A stretch of 64,000 nt of DNA from Adiantum capillus-veneris (lineage: Eukaryota > Streptophyta > Polypodiopsida > Polypodiales > Pteridaceae): positions 75,203,884-75,267,883 of the forward strand of contig CM043944.1 in assembly GCA_014529385.2 (NCBI GenBank), given 5' to 3'. The notes beneath the pieces were generated by a model that was not told where the DNA came from, searched no databases, and saw only the letters and a program-made list of their open reading frames with translations. Each line of letters begins with the position of its first letter. The first letter of the stretch is position 1. A program made the position numbers and the translations under genes. This document shows, in pieces, positions 1-11,560 of the stretch.

Positions 1-799
1 TGGATTAACTATAAAATGCACTTTCAACAACGTATTGTTTTTCTCTTCGGCATAGAAAGGCTCAATGAAATACTTCTTTCACCAGATCCCATCATACTAC
101 TTTTCTTTTGACGTAAGTGTAGTTATCTTGCTATGAAAGAACAATTCGTAGCTTGTTTGGTCGACAAAGATTGAACGCCATAAACTCAACTATAAACCCT
201 TTCATATTACCCATGATACGATACGACCATAGCCTTGATGTTTTCATCTTTGTGTTGTTTTGATATGCTCTTTTGTGTTCTTTCTTTTTGTGTGTGAGTG
301 CAAGAGAGAAAGAGTGAGGCTTCTTTGATTCCACTTCCTTTCAAACCCTAGACTTCATGGCATCTATGATATAAACTCATTCATATAGTTTTTGGAGTTC
401 TCTCACAAACACTCACAGCCAAAAACCCGGTGCTTTCCTAGCAACACCGCAAACTTCTAAACAACGTGATTTTTAATCACCCAATCCATGGTAATAGTTA
501 CATCATGCACCCATGTGTATGATATAATATTACCCTTATGATTATGACTATTCAAAGAAAAAGACAAATTTTCAATTAATTCTTTTGTGAAACTTTTATT
601 ATCAATACAAAATTCTAAAAGTCTTTTAAGTTCTCAATTTAATTTCAGGTTTAATTTCTCAATCAATTCAAAGGACAAGAAGTAATGTGTACTACCCAAT
701 CAATTAAGAAATTTAATTTTAGATTTTTGTTTTTACCCATGAGTTTGATCACATAAGCTTTCAAATGACGTAACAAAGGCATAAAGTATCAGAAAGAAG
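1..799. other. No gene recognised
   Basis: AT-rich sequence with many stops in all frames. I see no conserved domain, RNA gene or clear repeat. It may be the inner part of the decayed reverse-oriented retroelement whose primer-site-like sequence lies at 1257-1267, but nothing here proves that. Confidence 0.4.
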
Positions 800-1256
800 G
801 GCAAGATGACTCACCTTTATCATCCGCATCATCAATAGTTTCCAATTGAGCCATCTTGGTACGTATTTCCTTATTGGTCACTTTGTTCGGGCATTCAAAA
901 GTCTGTCGGTCTTGTTCTCCATATTGAAAGCATATTTCAAATCGTGTTCTTCAATCCGTGCTTCTAAATCTTTGCATGTCTTTCTTATGCCATCAAACTA
1001 ATTGAGCTTAGCCTTCTTGAAGAATTATTAGACTGCCGCTTCTCTCGCATCGGAGTCCTCATCATTGTCATCGATTCTTTTCTGCTTCTTCTTCTTTGAT
1101 CATTTACTTCCACTTTTATCTTCTGCATCAGGTATTCCCTTTCCTTTATCATCTTTCTCACATGCATTAAGATATTCAATGAGCCATCAAATAACCTCAG
1201 ATTTTCCCTTTAATGGTTGCATGTAGGCTTTCATCACTATCGCAGAATCGAAATTT
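800..1256 (-). pseudogene. Decayed, highly charged coding remnant, possibly retroelement internal region
   Basis: Read on the minus strand this stretch gives a Lys/Asp/Glu-rich peptide in several short open pieces broken by stops. Motifs such as KGKGIPDAEDKSGSK and DGIRKTCKDLEARIEEHDLK are visible, and the second looks coiled-coil prone. It starts just inside a copia-type primer-binding sequence (1257-1267), which would make it the 5' coding part of a reversed LTR element. I do not recognise a named family. A decayed host gene remains possible. Confidence 0.3.
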
Positions 1257-1267
1257 CTCTGATACCA
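1257..1267 (-). other. Primer-binding-site-like sequence (tRNA-iMet type)
   Basis: On the minus strand the sequence reads TGGTATCAGAG, the usual plant copia primer site complementary to the 3' end of initiator tRNA-Met. Two bases further right, at 1270, is TGTGATGCGACAC, which would be the end of the LTR in reverse. I could not find the other LTR end or the partner LTR, so the element is unproven. Confidence 0.4.
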
Positions 1268-1420
1268 CTTGTGATGCGACACGGGAGAGAAAAATACATC
1301 GATAATGAAAAATATAGAGTATGTAGAATAAATAGATGAAATAAAGAATCTGTATGGATATAAGGCAATCATTACAAGAAGAGCATAGCTTGTTTCATAA
1401 CCTCCCGACCACTCCGACCT

Positions 1421-1534
1421 ATCTCAATCTCAATCTCAATCACACTCTCACTCTCAATCACAATCGCAATCTCAATCTCAATCTTGTGCACAATCTTAAT
1501 CTCATTACAATAACACTCTCAATCTCTGGATGGC
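1421..1534 (+). repeat. Degenerate (TCAATC)n microsatellite
   Basis: Imperfect runs of the hexamer TCAATC with variants (TCACAC, TCGCAA, TCTTAA). The asparagine/leucine-rich open frame across it is a product of the repeat and not a gene. Confidence 0.85.
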
Positions 1535-2187
1535 GACAACGATCATAATCCAAATCATAACATGATCACAATCTCAATATCATGACACCTTGCATAGATC
1601 CTGTTTCACACATTGATTTCTACAACTTCTACAAAATAGCCAAAAGAACATACTCTTGCAACCAATTCAACATGACAATCAAATTAGAAAACATAATTTC
1701 ATATCATCATAAAAGAGTATAATCACTTCTTGATTGGATCAAATAAAAGAGATATTACCTATGTATATTTGTTTGAAAGCTAACATGTTGTTGCTACTGC
1801 CAATTTGTTTCCACCATAACTTTATCATATGAACTCATAATATAATCTTCCAGGTATCGTAAAACGATGATAACAGGTCTGGTCTACAAGGCAGCAGGGA
1901 AAAAATTGCGAGAAACTTCTTTTTTTGGCTAAAAACATAACTTTTAGGTCGCAACTAATAAAAATTGTATTTTTGGATCTCCACGACTTTTTCAACTTAT
2001 TCAAGTCTACCCATGTATTTTAAGATAAAACACATAAAAAACACAATAAAAACATTGATTTTAACTACGTTTTTATTGTATTGTTCGTAGACAGGCTATC
2101 TGTTATTCATTAATCTTTATCGAATATGTTTTTAGTGTATTATTTAAAAAGAAGAGAATATATTTTCTCTCTCGATATCTTAAACTC
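1535..2187. other. No gene recognised
   Basis: AT-rich sequence with no coding signal or recognisable element in any frame. Confidence 0.5.
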
Positions 2188-2264
2188 ATTCACATAAATC
2201 TAATACTCTCTATCTCATAAACTATTCACATAAATCTAATACTCTCTATCTCATAAACTATTCA
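2188..2264 (+). repeat. 36-bp tandem duplication
   Basis: A 36-bp unit containing CACATAAATCTAATACTCTC occurs twice in direct tandem, starting at 2188 and 2224, essentially without mismatch. A recent slippage or duplication event is likely. Confidence 0.85.
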
Positions 2265-2514
2265 ACAATCTTTCAAATCATGTTGAACAAAATATATAGT
2301 CTATTATAATCTTTTTTACTTTAAGAATTTTCATAAATAATTTTTATTACAAGCAGACTGGGAAATCCATTGTTCCATCTCCTAGTTGAACCAGGATACA
2401 ACATATAGAAAATGCTGAGGCATCAATGTGAACAAGGAATATTTTTTCCCAATCCGGTGCCTTGAGTAACAAGGCTGATATAAGTGCATCCTTAAGTTTT
2501 GTGAATGACTCCTC

Positions 2515-3275
2515 ACACTCTTTCCAATCAACCTGTAGTGTGACGCGATGGTCAAAGCATTCAGGATGGAAGGATGTAAAATATCTATTCCCTCCCTGTA
2601 GTGCGACACGGTGGTCAACAACCCAGAGATGAAGAATCCATTATATCCAATCTCCTGTAGTGCAACACGATGGTCAACAACAACCAAGAACGATGGGATT
2701 TAAAAACCCTAAACCCCTCCTTGTAGTGCGACACGATGGTCAGCAACAATCAAAGAAGAGGAAACTATTAAATCAATCTTCTTGCGGTGCGACACAATGG
2801 TCAGCAAACAGGCAAGAACAAAGGATTTGACAATCCTAAACCCCTCCTTGCAGTGCGACATGGTGGTCAGCAACAAAACGGAGACGAAGAATCTATTAAA
2901 TCCAATCTTCTTGCGGTGCGACGCGATGGTCAGCAACAATCAAGAACAAAGGATTTGGCAACCCTAAACTCCTCTCTGCAGTGTGACACGATGGTCAGCA
3001 ACAGACAAAGACGAAGAATCTATTTTTTAAACTCTGATCTTCTAGCAATGCGACGCAATGGTCAGCAACAACTAGGAAGAAAAGATGTAAGATAGCTAAC
3101 TCCTCTCTGTAGTGTGACTCTATGGTCAACAACAACCGGGGACGAAAAATCTAATTGTACAACCTAAGCTACTTCCTGCAGTGCGACACAGAGGTCAACA
3201 GTAGTCAAGGAAGAAGCGTCTAAAGTCTAACCCCCTTGTAGTGTGTCACGAGGATCAACACAATCAAGGACGGGT
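2515..3275 (+). repeat. Minisatellite, about 64-bp unit, ~12 copies with A/B dimer pattern
   Basis: The core TGCGACACGATGGTCA recurs at about 2534, 2596, 2655, 2721, 2782, 2849, 2911, 2977, 3043, 3107, 3177 and 3237, so units are about 59-70 bp. Two sub-types alternate in the middle. One continues with CAATCAAGAACAAAGGATTTGG and a CCCTAAACC-like tail; the other continues with a GACGAAGAATCTATTAAA tail. That gives a higher-order repeat of about 128 bp. Open frames across it encode repetitive Gln/Asn peptides and are not convincing genes. Confidence 0.85.
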
Positions 3276-3291
3276 GTCTAAACCTGCAGAG

Positions 3292-3398
3292 TAACACTGA
3301 GGTGTGAGCAAAGCTCCACAACAACAACGTTAGCAAAAACAAGATGAAAACTAACACTGAGGTACTAGCAAAGCTCCACAACAACAACGTTAGCAAAT
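3292..3398 (+). repeat. 60-bp tandem duplication
   Basis: Two copies of a unit beginning TAACACTGAGG start at 3292 and 3352. They share GCAAAGCTCCACAACAACAA and differ by a few bases. They lie directly after the 64-bp minisatellite. Confidence 0.8.
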
Positions 3399-3662
3399 AA
3401 AATTCACAAAAAAAAATATAAAAAATTACATGCTCTGCTTTGCTTGGCTCTCTGCTCTGCTCTGTCTCACTGCTCTCTCTCTAGCAATTCTCTCTCTAGC
3501 GCGACAGTTCGTTCGAACTATCACGATGCCTTGTTTTATATGGCAAATAGTATTTTGATCAAAATATAGTTCAATTAAAATAAGGTTTATTCGTAAAATA
3601 AGTGTATAATACGGGTATACAACGTATATAAACAAAATATACGTATAATTTTTGATATACGG

Positions 3663-4169
3663 GTGTATAAATGCAACTTAGGTAAGGGCATGAGGGGGAC
3701 AGGGGACGAGGGCATGTGCAAGGAGCGCAAGGGGGGAGGTGTGGGCGGAGCATGGGACGAGGGCAAGGAGTGCAGTGTAGGCAGGCGAGTAGGGTGCGCC
3801 CCTGTTGTCCACGTGGACTGTGGGTTACTCGCAGTCCATGTGGATCGCTAGCAGGGTGCACCCTGCGCCCACTCGCTTGTTGTACCACACGCCCCCTGCT
3901 GCCCTCCACGCTATCTTCCACGTGGATTGCCAGTAGGGACGCACCACCCTGCTACCGCTCGCCCACCGTCCCCCATGCCCCGTGCCGCCCCCCACATCGT
4001 CCCCCGCGCCTCGTCCCCCATCGACCTGCCGTCCCCCGCGCTTGCACCTATCGTCCGCTTGCTTTGCCCCTTGCGCTGCTTGTACCACCCCTCGCCCCAA
4101 AGTGCCGCCCTCCCCTTGCTCCTCGTGCCCAGCTGCCCCCCCTCCCCCTCCCCCTCCCTCCACGCTTAG

Positions 4170-4171
<2 letters not shown>
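3663..4171. other. GC-rich low-complexity DNA
   Basis: A strongly C-rich tract (plus strand) with repeats of CCCCC, CCGTCCCCC and CGCCC and much lower AT content than its surroundings. All frames are open only because of composition: Pro-rich on plus, Gly-rich on minus. No protein family is visible. Confidence 0.6.

Positions 4172-4208
<37 letters not shown>
4172..4208 (+). repeat. Homopolymer C run (37 nt)
   Basis: Uninterrupted cytosines. Runs of this length are prone to sequencing and assembly length error, so the true length is uncertain. Confidence 0.9.
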
Positions 4209-4209
<1 letters not shown>

Positions 4210-4933
4210 CCCATTTTTTTCCACCCCCTTTCCCCCTCTCTTTTGATAAATTTTTGTTTGTTTTTCTTGGGCTACCCGAGGGCCCTTTTACAAATGCCTA
4301 TAAAAGCTTACATTTGGATTTTTTATTCTCTTCATAGTGCTACTCTTCCATAAATCGTTAGTGATCTATATCTTTTAGAGAAGATTTTTTTTTTCATTCC
4401 TTTATACCTTTTCGAACCTTCTACTCCTACTCTCTTCTATTTCATTTCTCTTAAACCTTATTCCCACCTGCTACACCTTCAACCCTTTCATATTACTTTC
4501 ACCTTTCACCTTTCATCATTTCTCTTAAATCTTGTTCCCGCAGCTTCAAACCTCTCATATTACTTTCACCTTGCATTAATTCTTTGAAAACCACTGGGAC
4601 CTTAATTAACAAACAAGATGCCAATTTTAACAAGAAAACAATCCAAAGATGTGGACCGTCAAGAGGAGATGACGATGCAAGCAAAAAATCCTCGAAAAAT
4701 CCTCTGCACACCACTCAAGAGAGTGGTTTTGTGGTTGGAGCGTCCGTTTTGACAACGATGCAAGTGCCTCCTTCGACGAGTGCAGTCCATCAACGACCAT
4801 CCTTGCAGAAAACACGGGTAATGATCTTCTTATCGATTTCTTTGGTTCCGTGGTTGATACCCACATCTCATCGGGTTGGATTGATGCACATGTTGTGTCA
4901 TACAATCACTTGTTGCCTCGCATCCCGCTTTGC
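4209..4933. other. No gene recognised
   Basis: C/T-rich and then mixed sequence. Short open frames exist on both strands, but they overlap each other and show no domain. Confidence 0.45.
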
Positions 4934-5994
4934 CATTAGGAGATTTCGGAGGTCTTTTGGAGGGCCGTTTAGAAGAGAGAGAAAAAAGCGCTCCTCCAAT
5001 GAAAGAAGAGCTTACGTTACGTAGAAAAATACATTGATATTAAGAAAAATATAAAAAAGGTGTCAGTGATACTTGAAAACGGGTGCCTTTTCATTCAATG
5101 CGAATGTCTTTTTCATGAGGTAGGCAACGCTCATTTAATATGGCTTTCGTCATCATTGAAATGTAAAAAATCACAAAAATATCAATTGGTGTTGAAATTT
5201 GAAGCTTTTGACACCGCCAATGCGTTTGGAACGTCCAAAAACCTAAAAACCGCCTATCTACTTGCCTCAATCTCACAACCGGAGAGGGAGAAATTGCCAA
5301 AAAACCCCTAAAAAGGGGATTTTGGATCATGGAGCGTGAGGGACCATCTGGAGAATTTTAGATGACCCTCTGCACACCATGATCCACTTTTTTTATTTTG
5401 TGCCTCACGACGCACGGAGGGTCATTTGGAATTTTCCAAATGGTCCCCGCGCATCGTGATCCACTTTTTTTGTTTTGTGCCTCACTGCATGTGGAGGGCC
5501 ATTTGGAATTTTCCAGATGGTCCCGTGCACGCCCTGATCCACTTTTTTTATTTTGTGCCTCACCGTGCGCAGAGGGCCATTTGGAATTTTCTAGATGGTC
5601 CCCCGTGCACCGTGAGACAAAATCTCATTTTTAAGGGTATTTTGATAATTTCTCCCTCTCTGGCTGTCAGATTGAGGCAAGCAGATAGACATTTATTATG
5701 TTTTTGGTCCTTTTGATGCATTGGCGGTATCAAAAACTTTTGTGATTTTTTTAATTTCAATGATGACGAAAGCTATATTGAATGAGCGTCATGTACTTCA
5801 TGAAAACGACACACACATTGAATGAAAAAGTGTCTGTTTTCAAAGATTTTAAAAGGTTAGGTTCACTTTTCAGAGTGTTCAGTTGTCCTTTTGGACGTAC
5901 GCAACAAGTGCAAATATATTTTAGGAACATTTTCTAGAGCGAGAAATAGAATTTCTTAGAAGGCCCTCCAAATGACCTCCGAAATCTCCTAATG
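4934..5994. mobile_element. Non-autonomous element with long inverted arms (MULE- or foldback-like)
   Basis: The left arm (4934 to about 5323) and right arm (about 5618-5994) are inverted copies. The ends read CATTAGGAGATTTCGGAGGT on the left and its complement on the right, and the similarity continues for about 380 bp with roughly 20-25% differences. The arms also share an AATGAGCG box and an ATTGAGGCAAG box. The 290-bp centre holds a tandem repeat and no gene. Long arms without coding capacity fit a deleted Mutator-like or foldback element. I could not find a convincing 9-bp target duplication, so the class is an inference. Confidence 0.65.
5381..5613 (+). repeat. 77-78-bp tandem repeat in the core of the long-arm element
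   Basis: Three copies begin with GATCCACTTTTTTT at 5381, 5458 and 5536. Each contains an imperfect palindrome, CATTTGGAATTTTCCAAATG or a variant, so each unit can form a small hairpin inside the larger foldback. Confidence 0.85.
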
Positions 5995-6088
5995 CATCGT
6001 TTGGCCAACCAGGCCATTAGAACGAATGATGATTGTGTGGCTGAACTAACAATCCACCTCTATAGCTAAAAGAGGTTACCAACCCACA

Positions 6089-8500
6089 ATGGCTCGCTTC
6101 ATTGTGTCCAAAGCTTTTCCAGGACAAGATCCTATACCATTCGATATGCGTGGCACTTTTTACGGGAGAGAGTTAGTGATGTCGGTCACATTTGCTGACC
6201 AAATTAGAGACATCCCTAAGCTATCTCAGATGGAAGAGAAATGTTTATTGTTTGGGAGGACAACCATTGGCTCCATGCGTGGAAAGATTGGGTATTGTGG
6301 GAGCGGTTGGATGAATTCTCTACACCAAAGGTTGAGTGCACGATTGTGAAGTGCGACGCTCGGCATGATCAACAAGTAAGTTTCTTGACACTTCTATTGG
6401 TGCACTTGATATTACCAATTGTTAATATAATGTTTCATTTAAAATTAAGGTGACATGAGTCCATGTGCCTCACACCACTGCGCACATCATATTAATGATA
6501 CAAAAATTAGTGCTTGCGGACCCACAGTCCTTATTGGACAAATTCAATGAAGAAGATAGGACAAAAGCTTATAGGGAACTTCGTGGGACGACAATGAACC
6601 ATTCAAAATGGCTTAGACTACTATGGCTTTGCTAGCGCAACTACTCTGGAAGCTATTTGTAAATTTATAATACACACGCATTAGGTAAGCATATAGGGTT
6701 TTTTTTTTTGGATATGAGTTTCATTTGGCGATTTGTAATGTAGGAAGAGTTCGATGCAATGTATCAAAAAATTTACTAGTGAAGGGGAGTAGAGAGTACC
6801 ACATGCACGAAGATGACTACAAGGAAAGCTATGATTTGGCAGTGAAAGAGACCAATATTCTTTTTGTGCGAAAGGGATTACAGATAGCAGTCATAGCCAA
6901 TCCCAAAAATGGAAGAGGTTTTTTCCAAAAATGCATCTCTTTTGTGGGTTGGGGAGAGAAGGATTGCAAAATGACACTCTTTATAGTCTTCGAGGTTGCA
7001 CGGGCGCGGATTAATCATTCGAAGTAAGTACTATTTGCTTATGAAATCACTATTTGTTCTCCTTAATTTATTAAGAATGTCATCCAATGACACATTGCAT
7101 AAAATGTTTCCTGATCGATATATTGGCGAAGGGTGATGTGTCGTTAGTGGAAGCATCTATTCCAACATAGGAGAAGCCGTTCTCACAGTGGTTGAGAATG
7201 CATGTATATTGGTGGCAGCTTCAAAGGTGAGCGTACTAACACAAGAGTTTGGGGTCTTACCACATTACTAATACTTAATATGCAGGGATGTATTGAGTGT
7301 GGCCAAAAAGATGGAGGCCAATAACTCCACGTTAAAGAAGCTGCATGCATATGCCGCACGTAATTGTGGCATGTCTCTTAGCGATGCACTGCAAGCGTTT
7401 CAACAAAAGCACTTTGGAAAGGCGTTTGTGTGATGGAAGCAAACCATGCGAGCTACCCACAATGCAGAGGAGCATCCACATTTCGCTTGTACTATCCAAC
7501 GAATGCTATATAGGTATTGAACCATACAATACACCAATTGTGTGTTATGAAAGTTAGAGTTATTCCTCAAGTTTTTTTAGATGGTGGTTGAGCGCCCTTA
7601 AAATAGGCCTTCATAGTCCATATCCCGAGCATCCCAGTGATGCGTGGGTGGATTTTGAGAGAGAGGAGAGTGGTCTCTATCGTGACGATTGGATAGAGAA
7701 GCTCCATGGTAAGGAAACGTGGAGAGACTGTCCATGGTTTTTGGACTATGTGGATGGCGAATTTTCCAAAGACGAAGATGAAGCATGCAATGGTAAGTAA
7801 TGTTTTTCTTGTTTAAGTAATGTGTTTAATTTGCTATAGTGTCATAACTTTTTTGTGGACTTGCGGCATTGCACAAGAAGGTTCCGGGTAAGGGAAAAAG
7901 CGGGAGTGTCACTAGCAATCAGCCTCCCACCGATGCCATTTCTCCTTGCATGACCAAGGGACATCGAAGCCCAAAAACTACTCAAGACAGAGACCCAAAC
8001 AAGGCAAGAAGAGAGGACGACCTGTCATCAATGGTTTTTCAAAGTTTTTAGAGTATCAAAGCGAAAGGAGCAAGCATGAAGGTGGCGGGTCAGATTATGG
8101 GCAAGGTGATTCTGAACGTCAGTTGGAGTCACGAAGGTCCAGTCCTTCCCAAGCTTCGAGATCCCGCGGTCTCGAGTGAACCATATCCATTGGTACTGTT
8201 CAAAGTGAGGCCAGCCATCGGGTGTCTATGCGGCCATCTGAACCACTTGACTCCTTTCCACTAGGTAAGGAATGCCACCACAAACAAATGTATGTTCTAA
8301 CAACAAGAAAATTGTGATACCTAACATTTCATTAAATTTTGCGTTTGACATAGTTTTGGCTCAGTCTGACGCAAAAATGGAAAAAACCTTAAGTGTTGGG
8401 GTCATCCCAGTACATCTAGTAGTACTTGCTGATGTATGCCATCTACGTAAGGCTATCATGGATCCAAAGATTTCTTCTGAGTGAGTTTATTACACTTTGG
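6089..8500 (+). pseudogene. Unrecognised decayed multi-exon coding unit
   Basis: A string of short open stretches on the plus strand reads like exons of one gene, separated by AT-rich gaps and GTAAGT-like donors (after 6375, 7022 and 7793). The pieces include a start at 6089 (MARFIVSKAFPGQDPIPFDM), a Trp-rich piece near 6241-6375 in another frame (VWEDNHWLHAWKDWVLWERL), an acidic piece at 7588-7793 (WVDFEREESGLYRDDWIEKL) and basic pieces at 7869-8180. Frame changes and stops show decay. I do not recognise the family. It starts only about 95 bp beyond the long-arm element, so it could be an old transposase or a displaced host gene. Confidence 0.35.
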
Positions 8501-9699
8501 AATTTTGCATGGTATTTATGTATTGCAGGAGCCTTTGAGTGATTCAATGTTTGATTGGATCTCTCGCACACTATGGTTTTTGTGGGGTGCGAAATTGTGT
8601 TGTGGGTAGACCTTCCCACACATTGCAAACTTGATTTCGACATTGGTGGCATACCCCAATGAAATGCATTCTCTGTTGAGCTCATTTCCAATGTGTTCAC
8701 CTTGGATGTAGAGGTTTTACTATCGGATGGCGTAGTAGTCATGGCGTGTCGGGCAGACCACTTGGCACTCATCACTGAGGAGGCTCGCTTGCATAATTTC
8801 TCCATCTTCACATTATCTTTCTTTGTATGGTGTCATGCACGTACACTCTGATAGATGACTTCACGGATCCAGTAAGTTCTTAGCCATTTCTCCACAAATT
8901 TCATGACTGGTAGATATTGGTGTGTTTTTTGTTTGAAACAATACTCATTTTGCAGGTTGCAACCTTATTGCTAGTCATGTTCACACGTAAAATTGAAGGC
9001 CTTCTAGTGATTCCACTGTATGATCGTCAAGCAGGAGATGTGGGAGTTGACAACAATGGGTCCGAGAGCCACTACGGGACGAGCCATGGATGCTAGATGC
9101 CCTTGGAGCACCATTTTGGCATGGAGTGGAGAAAACCGAGTTCTTTGCTTGGTAAGTCAAGGAAGGCACCTTTACGATCGGTTATAGCCATTTAACTACT
9201 TCGCTAATGTGCCATTGAAATGGAAGAAAGAGAGATAGAAAGCAATTTTAGCACCAGTTGAGGGCCGTTTTGGAGCTGACCTTCCCTCCTCAAAAATGAC
9301 TTTGAATTAATTATTCATCTTCAGAAGATATTCTGATCAATATAGCTAGCTTATTGTACTTTTGATTGCACAAATTGAAGAGGTGATTTGACAATTTTAC
9401 AATTAGAATTTTCACTTAAAACACCTCGTTGAACTCAATCCTAAGGCCCTAACACCTCATATGTGATATGATCTATGGGGATTAAGGAAGAATCATGTTG
9501 GAAAGAAGATATATAAGCATTAATAAGTAGTAACCTGTATAGTTAACATGGAGAGCTTCCTTTTGGCTGAGGATTGCATGGAGCTTCAAGAGGTAAGAAG
9601 ACAAAAGTTTCCCTACTCTTTACAATGCAGTCTTGCAAAAACATGAAGAAATCTCCGTCTTGCGGTCCTCAAAGGAAAAAAATTTGAGCTACAAAGTTG
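8501..9699. other. No gene recognised
   Basis: Mixed sequence with scattered short open frames on both strands that overlap without a shared theme. Possible continuation of the decayed unit to the left. Confidence 0.35.
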
Positions 9700-11560
9700 A
9701 TTATCTTGTCGTTTTCAATAAGTCCGAAGGGCCCTTATTATGAAATGTCTTCGTTTTTAAGTTATTTAAAAAATACTCACCCTAGGTCTTGTAAAGCAAT
9801 TTTCTATTTTTAACACTACTCCTCTTATCTTCTCTTTTGCATGGGAGGCTTGTGGGTCACATCCCTTATCTCCACATAGCTTTAGATTGGCATGTTAGAT
9901 AATACAACCTTGGCTCCCATTCCCACCTTTTGGTTAGCATTCTCACTTTTTGAGGCTTTCGAGATCCATTTTGGACTCTTTTGGACTCGCAAATATCTTG
10001 TATTCACTTCATAAAATCCTGATTGAATCCTTATCGAATTTCATTGGTACTTTTGAAAAATACATTCAAATTTTGGAACTCTCTAGTTCATGAAAATATT
10101 CCTTTGCCCATCATACAGAGTTGGCCCTTCTACTATTTCTTTTTCTTTCACTAGAAAGGTCGATTCTAGAGCGAGAAAAGTCATTTAAGTAGACCAAAGA
10201 TAAAATTTTGTGATAAGAATTTTGCCTTGTTCAACCATGAATACAATTTTTTTAGGATTTAAATAAATCCTATATAGACGATATTTCTCAAAGACACTTT
10301 TGAGGTGCTAAAAATGGTCCACTCTTTTGGATGAATGCACGCACAAGTCATCCATATAAACTTCTTAGAAGTTTCTCAGGTATTCTTTGAAAGCATGACT
10401 CATTAACCTTTAAATTTTTTTTGCAGCATTTATCGGCCTGAAAGGCATGACACTGTATGTGAATATTTCACATTCCATGGCAAAAGCCATTTTATGCTAA
10501 TCTTTTGGATCAATGATCGGCTGCTTACAATTGAAGAATCCATCCAAGAAGCTCTAAGCTTTTTTTCTAGCCACTCTCTCTAAAAAATCATAAGTGATAG
10601 GAAGATAGTATTTATTTCTTACAGTTGCAGCATTTACTTTCTTTTCTAGCCACTCTCTCTTAAACATGATGAGTGATAAGAAGAGAGTAATTATCCCTTA
10701 TAGTTGCAACATTCACTTTCTTGAGGTTGAAACACACTCTCAATTTTTCTTTTTTCTTTGGTCCCACCATTATTGAGGACACCCAGTGAGTGTGTCTTAT
10801 TTCATGGATGAATTTTGCCTCCTTGAGTTTTTAAATCTCTTCCTTGGATTTTTTCTTTTTAAAGTCTCATTATAGGTATAGGGTCGTCTCTCATTGGTAT
10901 AGTATGCTGACAGATGTAAAGATCCGCTCCATTGAGATTTTTATAAGACCAATGCATGCAAAGACATCCCTATATTAGGTTCTGATGAGGATCTTGTCTT
11001 CGTCTTGAGACAGGTCCATAGCTATGTAAGCCACTTTTGATTCTTCCGCAGGTTTTGCTAGGTCAATCTTTTTGGCATTTTTTGGTCCTAAGATTTCCTC
11101 GGTTCTCTACGCTATCTTGTAGTGTTCTCTACAATGATTTTTTGTTCGTGTAGAGTGTAATTCTTGTAGTGTGATGGAACATTGATAGCCCCTTCTTTGT
11201 CGCTCTCTAATTCCATATTAGTGGTCCATACCTCTTTCGAGGTTCTTTTCAATTCCCATATTTGGTTTTTCTTTTTGTTATAGTAATTGACAATTCTTTT
11301 TCTTCAGCTTTGTTGGCTTTCTGTGGTTTTTGTTTTGTTTCAGTATGTCGCTTTGCATTTTTTTTTTTTTTTGAGATGGGGTATCTGGAAATGATTTTGT
11401 CTTTGACACAATTCTTTGCATCAACCATCATCAAAGTTTGCATCTATTTGGCATGTGTAGCTTTCTTTTTTTGTCTTCCTTCTTGTTTTTCCTGGTATTG
11501 TTGTTGTCATCTTTGATTGGAAAAATCACCTCCTCGTAGCAATAGTTTTTCTCTTATGCA
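9700..11560 (-). pseudogene. Ty3/gypsy pol remnant (protease-RT linker and reverse transcriptase)
   Basis: Read on the minus strand from about 11.1 kb leftwards, fragments match the gypsy RT in order: a YRDVFA linker motif (about 10950-10975), a HTxWVSxIxxxPKK-like fingers region (about 10740-10800), the palm run LDGFFNCKQ, then MAFAMECEIFTYSVMPF, then the catalytic box YMDDL at 10344-10358. The connection-side sequence LNPKKIVFMVEQGKIL follows it. Known family order is therefore kept. Many stops and frameshifts, plus an internal duplication at 10566-10722, make it dead. The upstream part (11.1-11.56 kb) is Lys-rich and uninformative. I saw no LTRs for it. Confidence 0.7.
10566..10722. repeat. 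78-bp tandem duplication inside the gypsy RT remnant
   Basis: Copies start at 10566 and 10644 and share TCTAGCCACTCTCTCT and a GTTGCARCATTYACTTTCT end. The unit spans the conserved ATIR...HVLERVARKES part of RT, so the duplication destroyed the reading frame order. The copies differ at about ten sites, so the event is old. Confidence 0.75.

Noticed and set aside
1270-3400. A complete reversed copia element with LTR from 1270
   Set aside because: Only one LTR-like end and a primer-site match are visible; no partner LTR or pol sequence found.
3716-4246. Long proline-rich open frame and the opposing glycine-rich frame
   Set aside because: Both are produced by the C-rich composition and the 37-nt C run; no domain, and frames on both strands are open at once.
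4925-6003. A 9-bp target duplication around the long-arm element
   Set aside because: CCGCTTTGC and CATCGTTTG agree at too few positions to support it.
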